A stretch of 64,000 nt of DNA from NCBI GenBank assembly GCA_009758405.1, contig WSBC01000016.1, positions 124,001 through 188,000 of the forward strand. The letters run 5' to 3'. Below, one piece after another: positions 20,521 through 30,436 of this stretch. Below the pieces are notes generated by a model. It saw nothing but the letters and a program-made list of their open reading frames with translations, was not told the DNA's origin and did no database searches. Source of the stretch: Methanobacteriota archaeon (GTDB lineage Archaea > Thermoplasmatota > Thermoplasmata > Thermoplasmatales > ARK-15). Every line of letters starts with the position of its first letter. Within the stretch, counting starts at the first letter, position 1. The position numbers were made by a program, and so were the translations under genes.

Positions 20521-20763
20521 ATGATAAAATTAAAGATTACCATAGGGTACAAGGAAGGTGTAGAGGATCCTGAAGGACTTGCCGTGAAGAATAGTCTTAA
20601 ACTATTGAATTTTGGTAATGTAAATTCTGTAAAGGTGCTAAAAGTATATGAGATTTTGATAGAGGATACAGAAGATGCAAAGAAAGAAGCTGAGGAAATG
20701 TGTGATAGATTGCTTGTGAACCCTGTTATCCACGACTACAGAATAGAGATGGAGAGAGTATGA
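20521..20763 (+). CDS. purS: Phosphoribosylformylglycinamidine synthase subunit PurS
   Basis: Small protein overlapping purL start; GVEDPEGLAVKNSLKLLNFGNVNSVKVLKVYEI. Confidence 0.95.
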   Translation: MIKLKITIGYKEGVEDPEGLAVKNSLKLLNFGNVNSVKVLKVYEILIEDTEDAKKEAEEMCDRLLVNPVIHDYRIEMERV

Positions 20764-23072
20764 TTGAAAGAATGGATGAAAGGTATCCTGTTTACAGGAT
20801 AAGAGTAAGGGATATGGATGAATCGCAGCTTATGGAAATTAGCAAATCCATGGGCCTTGCACTTAATAGGGAGGAAATGCTAAGGATAAGGTCCTATTTT
20901 AGAGATCTTGGAAGAGATCCTACGGATGTTGAACTACAGGCAATTGGCCAGGCTTGGAGCGAACATTGCTGTTATAAAAGCTCTAAATATGTTCTAAAGA
21001 AATACATAGTAGGCATAGATGCACCTCAGGTATATCTTGTAGGCGAGGATGCTGGTGTTGTGGAATTTGATGATGATCATGTTTATGTCTTTAAGATGGA
21101 AAGTCATAATCATCCGAGTTTTGTTGAGCCCTATGGTGGTGCAGCTACTGGAGTTGGGGGTATAATAAGAGATGTTCTTTGTATGGGGGCAAAACCAATT
21201 GCACTTGTAGATTCTATATTTTTTGGAAGACTTGATTATCCCTATGAAAATCTACAAAAGGGTACAAAACATCCAAAATTTTTGTTCAATGGTGTTGTTG
21301 CTGGAATAAGGGATTATGGAAACAGGGTTGGTATACCTACCATATCCGGAATTACATACTTCAATAATTTCTTTCTTAACAATATTCTTGTTAATGTTGG
21401 TTGTATTGGAATATGCAAAAAGGATGATGTTATACATAGTAGGGTAAATAAAGTGAATGAGAACCTTGTACTTGTAGGTGGAAAAACAGGTAGGGATGGT
21501 ATACACGGCGTAACTTTTGCAAGTAAGGTTTTTGATAGGGAGGAAAATGTAGAAAGAACTGCTGTACAGCTTGGAAATCCCATAATAAAAGAACCATTGA
21601 TACATGCTGTTCTTGAGGCCGTGGATGAAAAAATAGTAGATGGTATGAAAGATCTTGGAGGTGGTGGACTATCAAGTGTAGTTGGGGAAATGTGTTTAGC
21701 AGGAGGTGTGGGAGCTGAGGTATTTCTTGAAAAGGTACCACTAAAGGAAAGTAATATGGCACCATGGGAAATATGGATAAGCGAATCACAGGAAAGGATG
21801 ATGATAGCTGTTTCTGATGAAAATCTACAAAAACTCATGGATATATTTAATCACTGGGGTCTGGAGGCATCTGTAATTGGAAGAACCATAAAAGAAAAGG
21901 TGCTAAAACTATATTACAATGGCATTAAAGTAATGGATCTAGATCTTAGTTTTATCACATCAGGTCCTGTGTATTGTAGACCTTACAGGATAAAATACCC
22001 ATCCCAGGTGATCTTAGACACCATACCCCCTGAGCCATCCTATAATGAGATTTTTGACAAGATAATTTCTCATTTAAATGTAAAATCAAAGTACAGTGTA
22101 TTTAGTCAGTATGACCATGAGGTGAAGGGCAACACCATAATTAAACCACTTAATGGGAAAATTGGCATGGGAACACATAGTGATGCAAGTGTTATAAAAC
22201 CCCTAGAAAATAAATATAGGGGTCTGGCAATAACATCCACATCAAATCCAATGTTAACATCCCTTGATCCATATTGGGGTGCAATGTCAATATTTGATGA
22301 GGCTGTAAGAAACCTCGTTTCTTCAAATGCAATACCCCATTCAATGGCTGATAATCTTAACATGGGAAATCCTGAAAACCCTGAGGTAATGGGCCAGCTC
22401 TATGAGGTGGCAAGGGGTCTTGGTGAGGCTGCCAGGGCACTGGGTATTCCCTATGTTTCAGGTAATGTAAGCCTTTACAATGAAAATAATGGGGTTTCCA
22501 TACCACCTACACCCACGCTAATGGCTGTGGGTATTGTTAAGGACATTAGAAGGGTGATAACTACGTCATTTAAGGGATTTGGAAACCCAGTTTATTTGAT
22601 TAATGAGACTAGGAGGGAGATGGGTGGATCCATTTATTATGATATCCTTGGAATAGAGAGTCACATTGTACCAAAGGTAAACCTTGTGGAACTCAGGGAA
22701 ATTTCATCAATGATCTTGAAGGCTATGGGAAAAAGGTACATAAAATCTTGTCACGATATATCTGAGGGGGGATTGGCTGTGACCCTTGCAGAGATGTCTA
22801 TGGGTACAGGTATTGGAATAGATGCGGATATTTCTTCAATTGAATTTATGAGGTCTGATTTTAAATTATTCTCTGAATCAAACACTAGATGGGTAGTGGA
22901 GATAGATAGGGATTATGAAAATGAATTTTTGAATTTAATGAATGGCATAAAGATACATAAAATTGGATATCTGAATGATAATGGAATTTTAAGAATAAGG
23001 GATGGAAGGAGAAATATTATAAAGAAAGATGTTGAATACATAAGAGATTTATGGGGTGGTAGTATTGAATAA
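20760..23072 (+). CDS. purL: Phosphoribosylformylglycinamidine synthase subunit PurL
   Basis: QAWSEHCCYKSSK, KMESHNHPSFVEPYGGAATGVGGI, HDISEGGLAVTLAEM. Confidence 0.98.
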   Translation: MIERMDERYPVYRIRVRDMDESQLMEISKSMGLALNREEMLRIRSYFRDLGRDPTDVELQAIGQAWSEHCCYKSSKYVLKKYIVGIDAPQVYLVGEDAGVVEFDDDHVYVFKMESHNHPSFVEPYGGAATGVGGIIRDVLCMGAKPIALVDSIFFGRLDYPYENLQKGTKHPKFLFNGVVAGIRDYGNRVGIPTISGITYFNNFFLNNILVNVGCIGICKKDDVIHSRVNKVNENLVLVGGKTGRDGIHGVTFASKVFDREENVERTAVQLGNPIIKEPLIHAVLEAVDEKIVDGMKDLGGGGLSSVVGEMCLAGGVGAEVFLEKVPLKESNMAPWEIWISESQERMMIAVSDENLQKLMDIFNHWGLEASVIGRTIKEKVLKLYYNGIKVMDLDLSFITSGPVYCRPYRIKYPSQVILDTIPPEPSYNEIFDKIISHLNVKSKYSVFSQYDHEVKGNTIIKPLNGKIGMGTHSDASVIKPLENKYRGLAITSTSNPMLTSLDPYWGAMSIFDEAVRNLVSSNAIPHSMADNLNMGNPENPEVMGQLYEVARGLGEAARALGIPYVSGNVSLYNENNGVSIPPTPTLMAVGIVKDIRRVITTSFKGFGNPVYLINETRREMGGSIYYDILGIESHIVPKVNLVELREISSMILKAMGKRYIKSCHDISEGGLAVTLAEMSMGTGIGIDADISSIEFMRSDFKLFSESNTRWVVEIDRDYENEFLNLMNGIKIHKIGYLNDNGILRIRDGRRNIIKKDVEYIRDLWGGSIE

Positions 23073-23868
23073 CGGCGGTATAAGGGTAGCTGTTTTGAGG
23101 ATGGAGGGTACAAACTGTGAAGAGGAATCATTAAATTCAATGAAAAACGTGGGTGCAAATTCTGAATACGTACATATAAGGGATTTGATAAATGGTAAAA
23201 AGAATATACATGATTATCACATGCTTTTTTTCCCTGGAGGCTTTTCCGGCGGAGACTATGTAAGGGCTGGTGCAATATTTGCCTCAATGATTAAAGGTCC
23301 TTTGCTGAGGGAGATTGTAAAATTTATTGAGGATGAAAAGGTGGTTTTGGGGGTTTGCAATGGATTTCAGGTTCTAGTTGAACTCGGTCTTTTGCCAGGA
23401 ATAGGTGGTGTAATGAGTGAAAAACCCCAGGCTGTTCTTGCACCCAACATATCCAACAGGTTTGAATGTAGATGGGTATATGTCAAAATTGAGGAAAACA
23501 ACTGTAAATTTATAAAATATAAAAAAGGGGATTTAATTTCTTTGCCCATTGCACATGCTGAAGGAAGATTTATGCTTCCCCTAGACAGGGAGGAGGAATA
23601 TCTTCAAGATATGATCCATAAAAAACAGATTGTTATGAGGTATGCTGACAGCAGTGGTAATTACTCGGGTTATCCATGGAACCCAAATGGATCTATTTAC
23701 AACATAGCCGGCATTTGTAATGAAATTGGAAATGTTTTTGGGCTGATGCCCCATCCAGAAAGGGCCTTTTTCAGATATCAGCACCCAGAATTTACAATAA
23801 ATGGTGGAAAAAACTATGGAAAAAATGTGTTTGAGGGAATAATGGAATATTTGAATAAAAAATTTTAA
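23056..23868 (+). CDS. purQ: Phosphoribosylformylglycinamidine synthase subunit PurQ
   Basis: VLRMEGTNCEEE, FPGGFSGGDYVRAGAIFA, LGVCNGFQVL, LMPHPERA. Confidence 0.97.
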   Translation: MVVLNNGGIRVAVLRMEGTNCEEESLNSMKNVGANSEYVHIRDLINGKKNIHDYHMLFFPGGFSGGDYVRAGAIFASMIKGPLLREIVKFIEDEKVVLGVCNGFQVLVELGLLPGIGGVMSEKPQAVLAPNISNRFECRWVYVKIEENNCKFIKYKKGDLISLPIAHAEGRFMLPLDREEEYLQDMIHKKQIVMRYADSSGNYSGYPWNPNGSIYNIAGICNEIGNVFGLMPHPERAFFRYQHPEFTINGGKNYGKNVFEGIMEYLNKKF

Positions 23869-23945
23869 AAGAAAATATAAGATGTGCATTAACATATCAA
23901 TAGGTTTAAATATCCAAATATTCATAACTTTATTCTGGTGATCCC

Positions 23946-25544
23946 ATGGAGGAGAAAACACAATACCAGGATAGTAAGCACTATAAAAAAGAAGTGGGTT
24001 TCTGGGGCAACGTAATGCTCAACGTGGGAGCCATGATAGGTTCAGGGATCCTCCTTTTACCATTTGTCACAAGCGCCTATGCAGGACCCTATATATGGAT
24101 TTCTTGGCTGATAGCTGGATTCCTCGTTCTTCCAGTGATATTGGTTTACAGTAAGCTCATAGAGATGTATCCTGTGACTGGAGGTATGTCAAGGTATCCT
24201 TATTATTCCCATGGAGGTTTTACATCATTCCTCGCATCCGTGAACTCAATATTCTATTATTCTCTAATAATAGTTCCAATAGAGGCACAGGCAACTGTGA
24301 GATATCTAAACCTTTTCTGGCCAGTATTCCTTACATCAAGCGCTGCACCAACAGCCATAGGATATCTTACTGAGGTTATAATAGTAATTATCATAGCATT
24401 AATAATATACTTCGGAATAAAATGGGTATCAGGGACAAACTTTGCATTAACATTGATTAAGTTGTTATTAGTGGTGATGTTCGGTCTAATCATGATATCT
24501 TTCTTCTGGTCACCTACAAACTTTACTGATCCAAAGATTGCATACCTACCAAAGGGGATTCCTGGAATATTCGCGGCTGCAGGTATGAGCATCTTTGCAT
24601 ATATTGGATTCAGAAGAACAGCAATATACGCTGGAGAGGCAAAGGATATAAAGGCATTGAATAGAACAGAGATTGTCGCATGGGCAATAGTCATCGTAAT
24701 ATATGTTTTCATGACAATAGCACTGATAGGTGCAATAAACTGGGATAAACTAGCACCTATAGCGCAAAAGCAGGGAATTAACCTTTATCCTGGGAACTGG
24801 GAAGGTATTGGAAATCTGAGTGGTCCTTTTGCGGCAATGGCCCTTGGATTTGGCCTTATATGGCTCTACTATCTCTTCTTGCTGGATGGAGTTATTTCAC
24901 CTAATGGTGTGAGCATCGTTGAACTCGGTGGTGTTCCAAGACTGTTTTATGCAGCTGCAAAAACAAAGTATATGCCAAAGGCACTTATGAAGGTCGATAA
25001 AAAAACTGGCACACCTGTCTGGGGACTTGTAGTATCAACTGTGATAGGGATAGCATTTCTTTTCCTTATACCACTTTATAGCCAGTCTGTTGATGTACTC
25101 ATTGCAGGATCAAATATACTATTTGCAACAGGACCTGCAGCAGTAGCGGGCGTGTTAGCGAGAAAGAAAATAAAGGCACCACTATATCTTTGGGTGATTG
25201 GACCAATAGCAATGATATCAAGTAGCTTAATATTCTATTGGTCTGGTTTCCCGTATACTCTCTATGGTGTTATAGCACTTTTCATACTCATACCAATGTT
25301 CTACTATTATGTAAGGAAGGGCGAGGCAAGGGCAGACTGGAAGAACGGCTTATGGTACATCGTTTACATAATTATAATGGTGGTGATTAGTTATATCGGT
25401 GATAAGACCTATAGTGGACTTGGAATCCTATCATTCCCTTATGATTTCTTGGTTATCATAATAGTTGCAATAATATTCTACTACTGGGCAATGGTATCAA
25501 GACTTGATGTTGATCCTGAAGAGGCAGCTGACGTAGAAGAATAA
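23946..25544 (+). CDS. APC family amino acid permease
   Basis: NVGAMIGSGILLLPF; about 12 TM segments. Confidence 0.9.
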   Translation: MEEKTQYQDSKHYKKEVGFWGNVMLNVGAMIGSGILLLPFVTSAYAGPYIWISWLIAGFLVLPVILVYSKLIEMYPVTGGMSRYPYYSHGGFTSFLASVNSIFYYSLIIVPIEAQATVRYLNLFWPVFLTSSAAPTAIGYLTEVIIVIIIALIIYFGIKWVSGTNFALTLIKLLLVVMFGLIMISFFWSPTNFTDPKIAYLPKGIPGIFAAAGMSIFAYIGFRRTAIYAGEAKDIKALNRTEIVAWAIVIVIYVFMTIALIGAINWDKLAPIAQKQGINLYPGNWEGIGNLSGPFAAMALGFGLIWLYYLFLLDGVISPNGVSIVELGGVPRLFYAAAKTKYMPKALMKVDKKTGTPVWGLVVSTVIGIAFLFLIPLYSQSVDVLIAGSNILFATGPAAVAGVLARKKIKAPLYLWVIGPIAMISSSLIFYWSGFPYTLYGVIALFILIPMFYYYVRKGEARADWKNGLWYIVYIIIMVVISYIGDKTYSGLGILSFPYDFLVIIIVAIIFYYWAMVSRLDVDPEEAADVEE

Positions 25545-25553
25545 ATTTTTCCC

Positions 25554-25589
25554 TTTTTTATATATTTATTATTTTTTATATATTTATTA
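25554..25589. repeat. Perfect 18-bp tandem duplication TTTTTTATATATTTATTA x2 in a convergent intergenic spacer
   Basis: Read directly at 25554-25571 and 25572-25589. Confidence 0.9.
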
Positions 25590-26637
25590 TAATGAACATT
25601 ATTATAAAGATAGGTATTCCAATTGGAATAGCTATTTTTGCCCATTCCTTAAATGATATTTTATGAGTATAGGCTATTACAATGTTAGGTACATTTCCAG
25701 GTATAAGAAGACCCCCGGATATTAAAAGGGATATTAGAAATGATTTTATTTGCAATAAACTCATGCTTGGTGTGATTATTGCCGCAGTTAATGTGGCATT
25801 GTCGAGAAATGCTGAAGTAAGTCCAAAAAAATACATCAATTGAGGAGATATTCCTATTATATAATTTTCAACAATTAATGTAAATGACGAGCCCAGTAAT
25901 GTTAAGGAAAATACAAAAATGTATATCTTTACTGCCCTTAAAATGGATTCCATATATGTTGGCCTTTTGAAATCGTTTCCTTCATTACTTAATATTTTCT
26001 CCTTCTTCATAATGTAATATGAAATAAAGGAGAGTAGAATTATAAGTGGGAATATATACACAAAAAGTAGCCTCATTGGAAAAAAGAAATCCGCATGATA
26101 AGGAGGTCCTGATAGCTTTAAGACGAGAATTGTTGATAATGGCTCTCCCAATGGTGTAAGGCTTGCACCTAAACCAATTGAAAATGCTGCCAAAACAAGA
26201 CTTGTATTTTTTATTTTTCTTTCAACGGGAAAAACCCTTGATATCTCGGATATAATTACAGAGGAAACTATTGCCGATATTACACTGCTTCCAATACTCA
26301 ATAAAAATATAAACAATGAAAATAAAAGAGGAATTCCAATTTTCCCTTCTATTTTTTTAATAGCGCTTTCCAAATTTCCCATATATTTAGTGAATATTAA
26401 TCCTGCGATTAACACTACCTGAAATATACCAATTGGTAGCCCATGAATAAAAACAGGAGATTCCAATGCCTCCAAAAAAAGGTTATAATTGAGAGATCCA
26501 GAAATGATTGAGGCAATTACCCCCATTACCAAGAAAAATATCTCAAGGTTTTTCTCAATTTTACTTGAAACAACTGGCATTATTAAAATTAATATTAATA
26601 TTGCAAGTAATAAATACAGAATCAGCGATTGGGCCAT
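25576..26637 (-). CDS. DUF1646-like cation transporter family membrane protein
   Basis: Polytopic; internal GLGASLTPLGEPLSTILV motif typical of ion-transporter superfamily. Confidence 0.7.
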   Translation of the reverse strand: MAQSLILYLLLAILILILIMPVVSSKIEKNLEIFFLVMGVIASIISGSLNYNLFLEALESPVFIHGLPIGIFQVVLIAGLIFTKYMGNLESAIKKIEGKIGIPLLFSLFIFLLSIGSSVISAIVSSVIISEISRVFPVERKIKNTSLVLAAFSIGLGASLTPLGEPLSTILVLKLSGPPYHADFFFPMRLLFVYIFPLIILLSFISYYIMKKEKILSNEGNDFKRPTYMESILRAVKIYIFVFSLTLLGSSFTLIVENYIIGISPQLMYFFGLTSAFLDNATLTAAIITPSMSLLQIKSFLISLLISGGLLIPGNVPNIVIAYTHKISFKEWAKIAIPIGIPIFIIMFIIINI

Positions 26638-26717
26638 TGGTTCTTAAATTAAATAATTTGATATAAAACCATCGATTAATTTTATTAGATAAAATATTAT
26701 ATTATTAATTTAAAAGA

Positions 26718-28226
26718 TTGATTTTATTATCAAAATCTTTAAATTTTTTCCTGTATAATAGATATAGATTCATGAATCTATTAAATGAAAAAAAATACCC
26801 TCTTGAATATTTCCAAAAAAAGAGGAACTATCGATGGTATATTTTGTTAGTGGTTCTTTTGGGTGCATTTATGTCTGCACTAGACCTAAATTTAATGAAC
26901 ATGATCAATCCTGTGTGGAGTAAAATTTATAGGCAACAACTCTCATATGTTGAATGGGCAACGCTGGGATATCAACTTACACTTACATCTCTTCTACCTG
27001 TCCTAGGAAGAATTTCAGATATTTTTGGAAGAAAGATGTTCTATAATGTTGGCTTTTTAATATTTATAATTGGCTCAGCAATGGTGGGTATTGGATTTTC
27101 TCTTGAATGGATAATATTCTGGAGAATTATTCAGGCCATAGGCGCAACATTCCTGCAGAGTAATAGTATTGCAATAATTTCAGCAAATTTCCCTAGCGGT
27201 GAGAGAAGTAAGGCCATTGGTATCCAGGGTGCAGTTCAGGCAACTGGAATGGCCCTTGGCCCTACATTTGGTGGATTCATTGTGCAGTATTTTTCATGGA
27301 ACCTTGCTTTTTACATAAATGTACCCATAGGAATTTTGGGAACTATTTTCGCCCTTTTAATAATACCTGAATCAATATCGGAGGGTGAAAAAAAGAGGAT
27401 AGATTATGTTGGTGCATCTTTATTTACATCATTCCTTGGAATTTTTCTAATTAATTTTTCAATGAGTACAAATCCTGGATATCCCTTTATCAATGAGATT
27501 ATTTTATATTCCTTATCTATAATATTTTTAATTTTGTTTATTATACATTCGTTAAGGTTTGAAAACCCTATTATTGACATTACCCTATTGAAGGACATAC
27601 CCTATCTGTCGGGGAATTTTTCTGGTATGCTATCCTATTTAATAATCGGGGGAACAATGTTTATAGCACCCTATTATATGGAATATGGTCTTCATTATTC
27701 ACCTTCACTTTCTGGAACAGTCTTGGTAATAATTCCTGGATTTATGGGTATAGGAACACCAATTAGCGGCTTTATTTCTTCAAGGGTAGGTGCTTATAAA
27801 TTGACCTTATTAGGATTTTCCCTCATAACAATTTCTTCATTTTTAATAAGTACCTTAAACTCATCTTCAAATCTACTCACAATTTTCATTTATTTTGCAA
27901 TGATGGGCTTTGGAATGGGTATATTTACCGCACCAAACAACAGCTCCATAATGGGTATGGCCCCTGCTGGTAAACTTAGCATGGTAGGTGGGTTTTTAAA
28001 CATGATGAGAAGTATGGGATTAATACTTGGGGTAAGTACATCTACATTCCTTTTAGAATCCATAGCCCCTATACAGGTTCTAGTTAGTTCCCCTCTTCTG
28101 ATTTCATGGGCCTTCGATAGAACAATGATTGTATTATTCATTTTTTCCATATTAGGTTTTGTACTTACAACAATTAAGAAGAAGGAGACTAAGGAGAAAT
28201 TTATTACATTACCAGAGATTGGTTAA
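26718..28226 (+). CDS. MFS drug-resistance transporter (DHA2/EmrB-QacA type)
   Basis: SALDLNLMNMINP, LPVLGRISDIFGRKMFYNVGF, GALGPTFGGFIV-like motif C. Confidence 0.9.
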   Translation: MILLSKSLNFFLYNRYRFMNLLNEKKYPLEYFQKKRNYRWYILLVVLLGAFMSALDLNLMNMINPVWSKIYRQQLSYVEWATLGYQLTLTSLLPVLGRISDIFGRKMFYNVGFLIFIIGSAMVGIGFSLEWIIFWRIIQAIGATFLQSNSIAIISANFPSGERSKAIGIQGAVQATGMALGPTFGGFIVQYFSWNLAFYINVPIGILGTIFALLIIPESISEGEKKRIDYVGASLFTSFLGIFLINFSMSTNPGYPFINEIILYSLSIIFLILFIIHSLRFENPIIDITLLKDIPYLSGNFSGMLSYLIIGGTMFIAPYYMEYGLHYSPSLSGTVLVIIPGFMGIGTPISGFISSRVGAYKLTLLGFSLITISSFLISTLNSSSNLLTIFIYFAMMGFGMGIFTAPNNSSIMGMAPAGKLSMVGGFLNMMRSMGLILGVSTSTFLLESIAPIQVLVSSPLLISWAFDRTMIVLFIFSILGFVLTTIKKKETKEKFITLPEIG

Positions 28227-28333
28227 AATTCTTTTGATATAATGCAAAAAAATCAGAATTTATCATATGATTTAATTTTTAAAAAGAAATAATTAAATAA
28301 GAAAATTCAACAAATTTTTTAATGTATTATGTT

Positions 28334-28633
28334 CTATTCTTCCTTAGGCTGATCCATTATTATCTCTATAATATAACCATTTATAATTGCATTAACAATT
28401 TTTGCCCTTCCCCTCTGTAAATCTGTCCAAAGCGTCTTTCTTGATATCCCCATCCTTTGGGCCGCCTCTTCCTGCGTAAGATTTTCAAGATCTACAAGCC
28501 TCAAGGCTTCAAGTTCTGAAAGGAATATAAATACCTTTCCCGATGGTGGCCTACCCAATGGCCCGAACGATATTGATGTGGGGCTAATACTTATCCATCT
28601 CCTGCCCCTTCTTCTTCCTCTCCACGGCATCAT
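28334..28633 (-). CDS. DUF134 family predicted DNA-binding protein
   Basis: LSELEALRLVDLENLTQEEAAQRMGISRKTLWTDLQRGRAKI. Confidence 0.88.
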   Translation of the reverse strand: MMPWRGRRRGRRWISISPTSISFGPLGRPPSGKVFIFLSELEALRLVDLENLTQEEAAQRMGISRKTLWTDLQRGRAKIVNAIINGYIIEIIMDQPKEE

Positions 28634-28715
28634 ATTTCAAAATAAATAATGTAATTATTTAAACTCTTTTTAGCAAAAATTTTATATTGACGAAACAATA
28701 AACCATTGATCATAG

Positions 28716-29198
28716 ATGGATTTGCTTGAAACAATATCGGTAAGTAAAATAGTAGGTCTCGTGGAAAGGGTAAGTGATCTTAAAGGACCAGAAGATCTTG
28801 CTCAAATTGACGATGATCTTGGAATTGAGAAATCCGAATTTTTTAATATAGTGGATGATGCAGAAAGACTTGATCTAGTGAAGGTCGTTGAGGGTAATAT
28901 ACAACTAACAGATTTTGGAAAAAAGTTTGTTAACTCTGGAATAAAGGAAAGGAAGATTCTTCTTGAACAAAAGTTAAGAAATATTGAGCCTTTTAAAACA
29001 CTGCTTTATTTACTCGAGAAGGACAAGGATAAAAAAATTAAGAAGGACAAATTTATTGAATTAATAAAGACACATTTCTACACAACGGATCCTGAAAAAA
29101 TATTCCAGGTTTTTGTAAACTGGGGCAGATATGCAAAGTTGATTGGATATAGTATAGATACTGACGAAGTATACATTTATGGGGAATCTGAGAAATGA
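28716..29198 (+). CDS. Stand-alone protein resembling the AAA-associated C-terminal domain of NitT/TauT-type ABC ATPases
   Basis: ISVSKIVGLVERVSDLKGPEDLAQIDDDLGIE...LDLVKVVEGNIQLTDFGKKFV. Confidence 0.7.
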   Translation: MDLLETISVSKIVGLVERVSDLKGPEDLAQIDDDLGIEKSEFFNIVDDAERLDLVKVVEGNIQLTDFGKKFVNSGIKERKILLEQKLRNIEPFKTLLYLLEKDKDKKIKKDKFIELIKTHFYTTDPEKIFQVFVNWGRYAKLIGYSIDTDEVYIYGESEK

Positions 29199-29482
29199 TT
29201 TTTTAAAATCATTTAAAACTTAATTCCCATCAGTTTTATAAATTATTTATATATATATTCATTATGAATCCTAGACCTTTTGGTCATTAAAATCTTTTTA
29301 ATTTTTTTTAGTGATATCCTTTTATTGCAAGATTCACCAATAATAAGGTCAAATAAATAAGATTAAATAAAGACCCTTTAATTTCTTTTAAAATTAATCC
29401 AATTTTTCTTTAAATTTCTCAAAATTTAATACGCTGAAAAATGTTTAATATTAATTTGTATTACCCTAAACAGTGATATAAA

Positions 29483-30394
29483 TTGCCCCAATTTGAATAT
29501 TTAATTAAAAAACTTGATGAAAAAAAGAATGAAATAGATAGGGCTATAATGGACTATATAAGAAAAAAATACGATGGGGAATTATATGAACTGGTAGAAT
29601 ATGCCGTCGGGGATGGAAAAAGATTGAGAGGGATAGTTTTATTATTAATTTCTGAGGCACTTGAGGGGGAACAAAAAAAGGCCTTGAGATTGGCTGTGAG
29701 TGCTGAATTGGGTCATTCAGCAAGTCTTGTTCATGATGATATAATTGATAGAAGTGTGGAAAGAAGAAAAAAGCCTACCCTATGGAAAAAATATGGAATG
29801 GAGAAGGCTGTAATCATTCCTCACATTTTAATTTCTGAATCACTCGAGATAGCAAGAAGAGAAGGCGAAGAATTCTTTAGGGTGGGACTAGATACATGGT
29901 CTAAGGCTTCAATGGGAGAATACCTTGATATACTTGCAGAGGATAAAAATAAATGGCCAGATATAAATTATAGAGAATTGATTGCACTCAAAAGTGGTTC
30001 ATTATTCGAGGGAGCGGCAGAAATAGGTGCTCTAGTATCAGGGAAAAAAGAATATTTTATGGATGCAAAAAAATATGGAATGGCGCTTGGGATTGCCTAT
30101 CAATTTTCAGATGATCTTGTAGGTTACATTAACTCGAATGAAGAGGGTGGAGGAAGCCAAAGTCTTTTTTCATATTATATAAGGAATGAGATTGGTGATT
30201 CTAAGGACATTGGTTTAATTCTAGGGTTTTTCATGTTCAATATTATGAAGGAGTTTGAAACAATTAGAAGATCTAAATTATTTGAAAAAAGTGAATATTT
30301 AAAACTTTTCCCAATATTCTCAATTCTTGAAATAATGAAGGAAAATTCAAGTCTTTATGACCTTCTAAAGAATGTTCTAGAAAATTACTTTTAA
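29483..30394 (+). CDS. Polyprenyl synthetase family protein, divergent
   Basis: GDGKRLRG, SLVHDDIIDRSVERRKKPTLWKKYG, AYQFSDDLVGY; TTG start. Confidence 0.85.
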   Translation: MPQFEYLIKKLDEKKNEIDRAIMDYIRKKYDGELYELVEYAVGDGKRLRGIVLLLISEALEGEQKKALRLAVSAELGHSASLVHDDIIDRSVERRKKPTLWKKYGMEKAVIIPHILISESLEIARREGEEFFRVGLDTWSKASMGEYLDILAEDKNKWPDINYRELIALKSGSLFEGAAEIGALVSGKKEYFMDAKKYGMALGIAYQFSDDLVGYINSNEEGGGSQSLFSYYIRNEIGDSKDIGLILGFFMFNIMKEFETIRRSKLFEKSEYLKLFPIFSILEIMKENSSLYDLLKNVLENYF

Positions 30395-30436
30395 ATTTTC
30401 AAAATATTTATTTTATTGATTCCCATTAATGATTAC

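Noticed and set aside
21314-21838. 174-aa and overlapping minus-strand ORFs within purL
   Set aside because: Antisense to highly conserved PurL; no recognisable domain.
29199-29482. Long AT-rich intergenic region examined for ncRNA or tRNA
   Set aside because: Only a short GACC/GGTC hairpin seen; no tRNA-like cloverleaf or GC-rich island.
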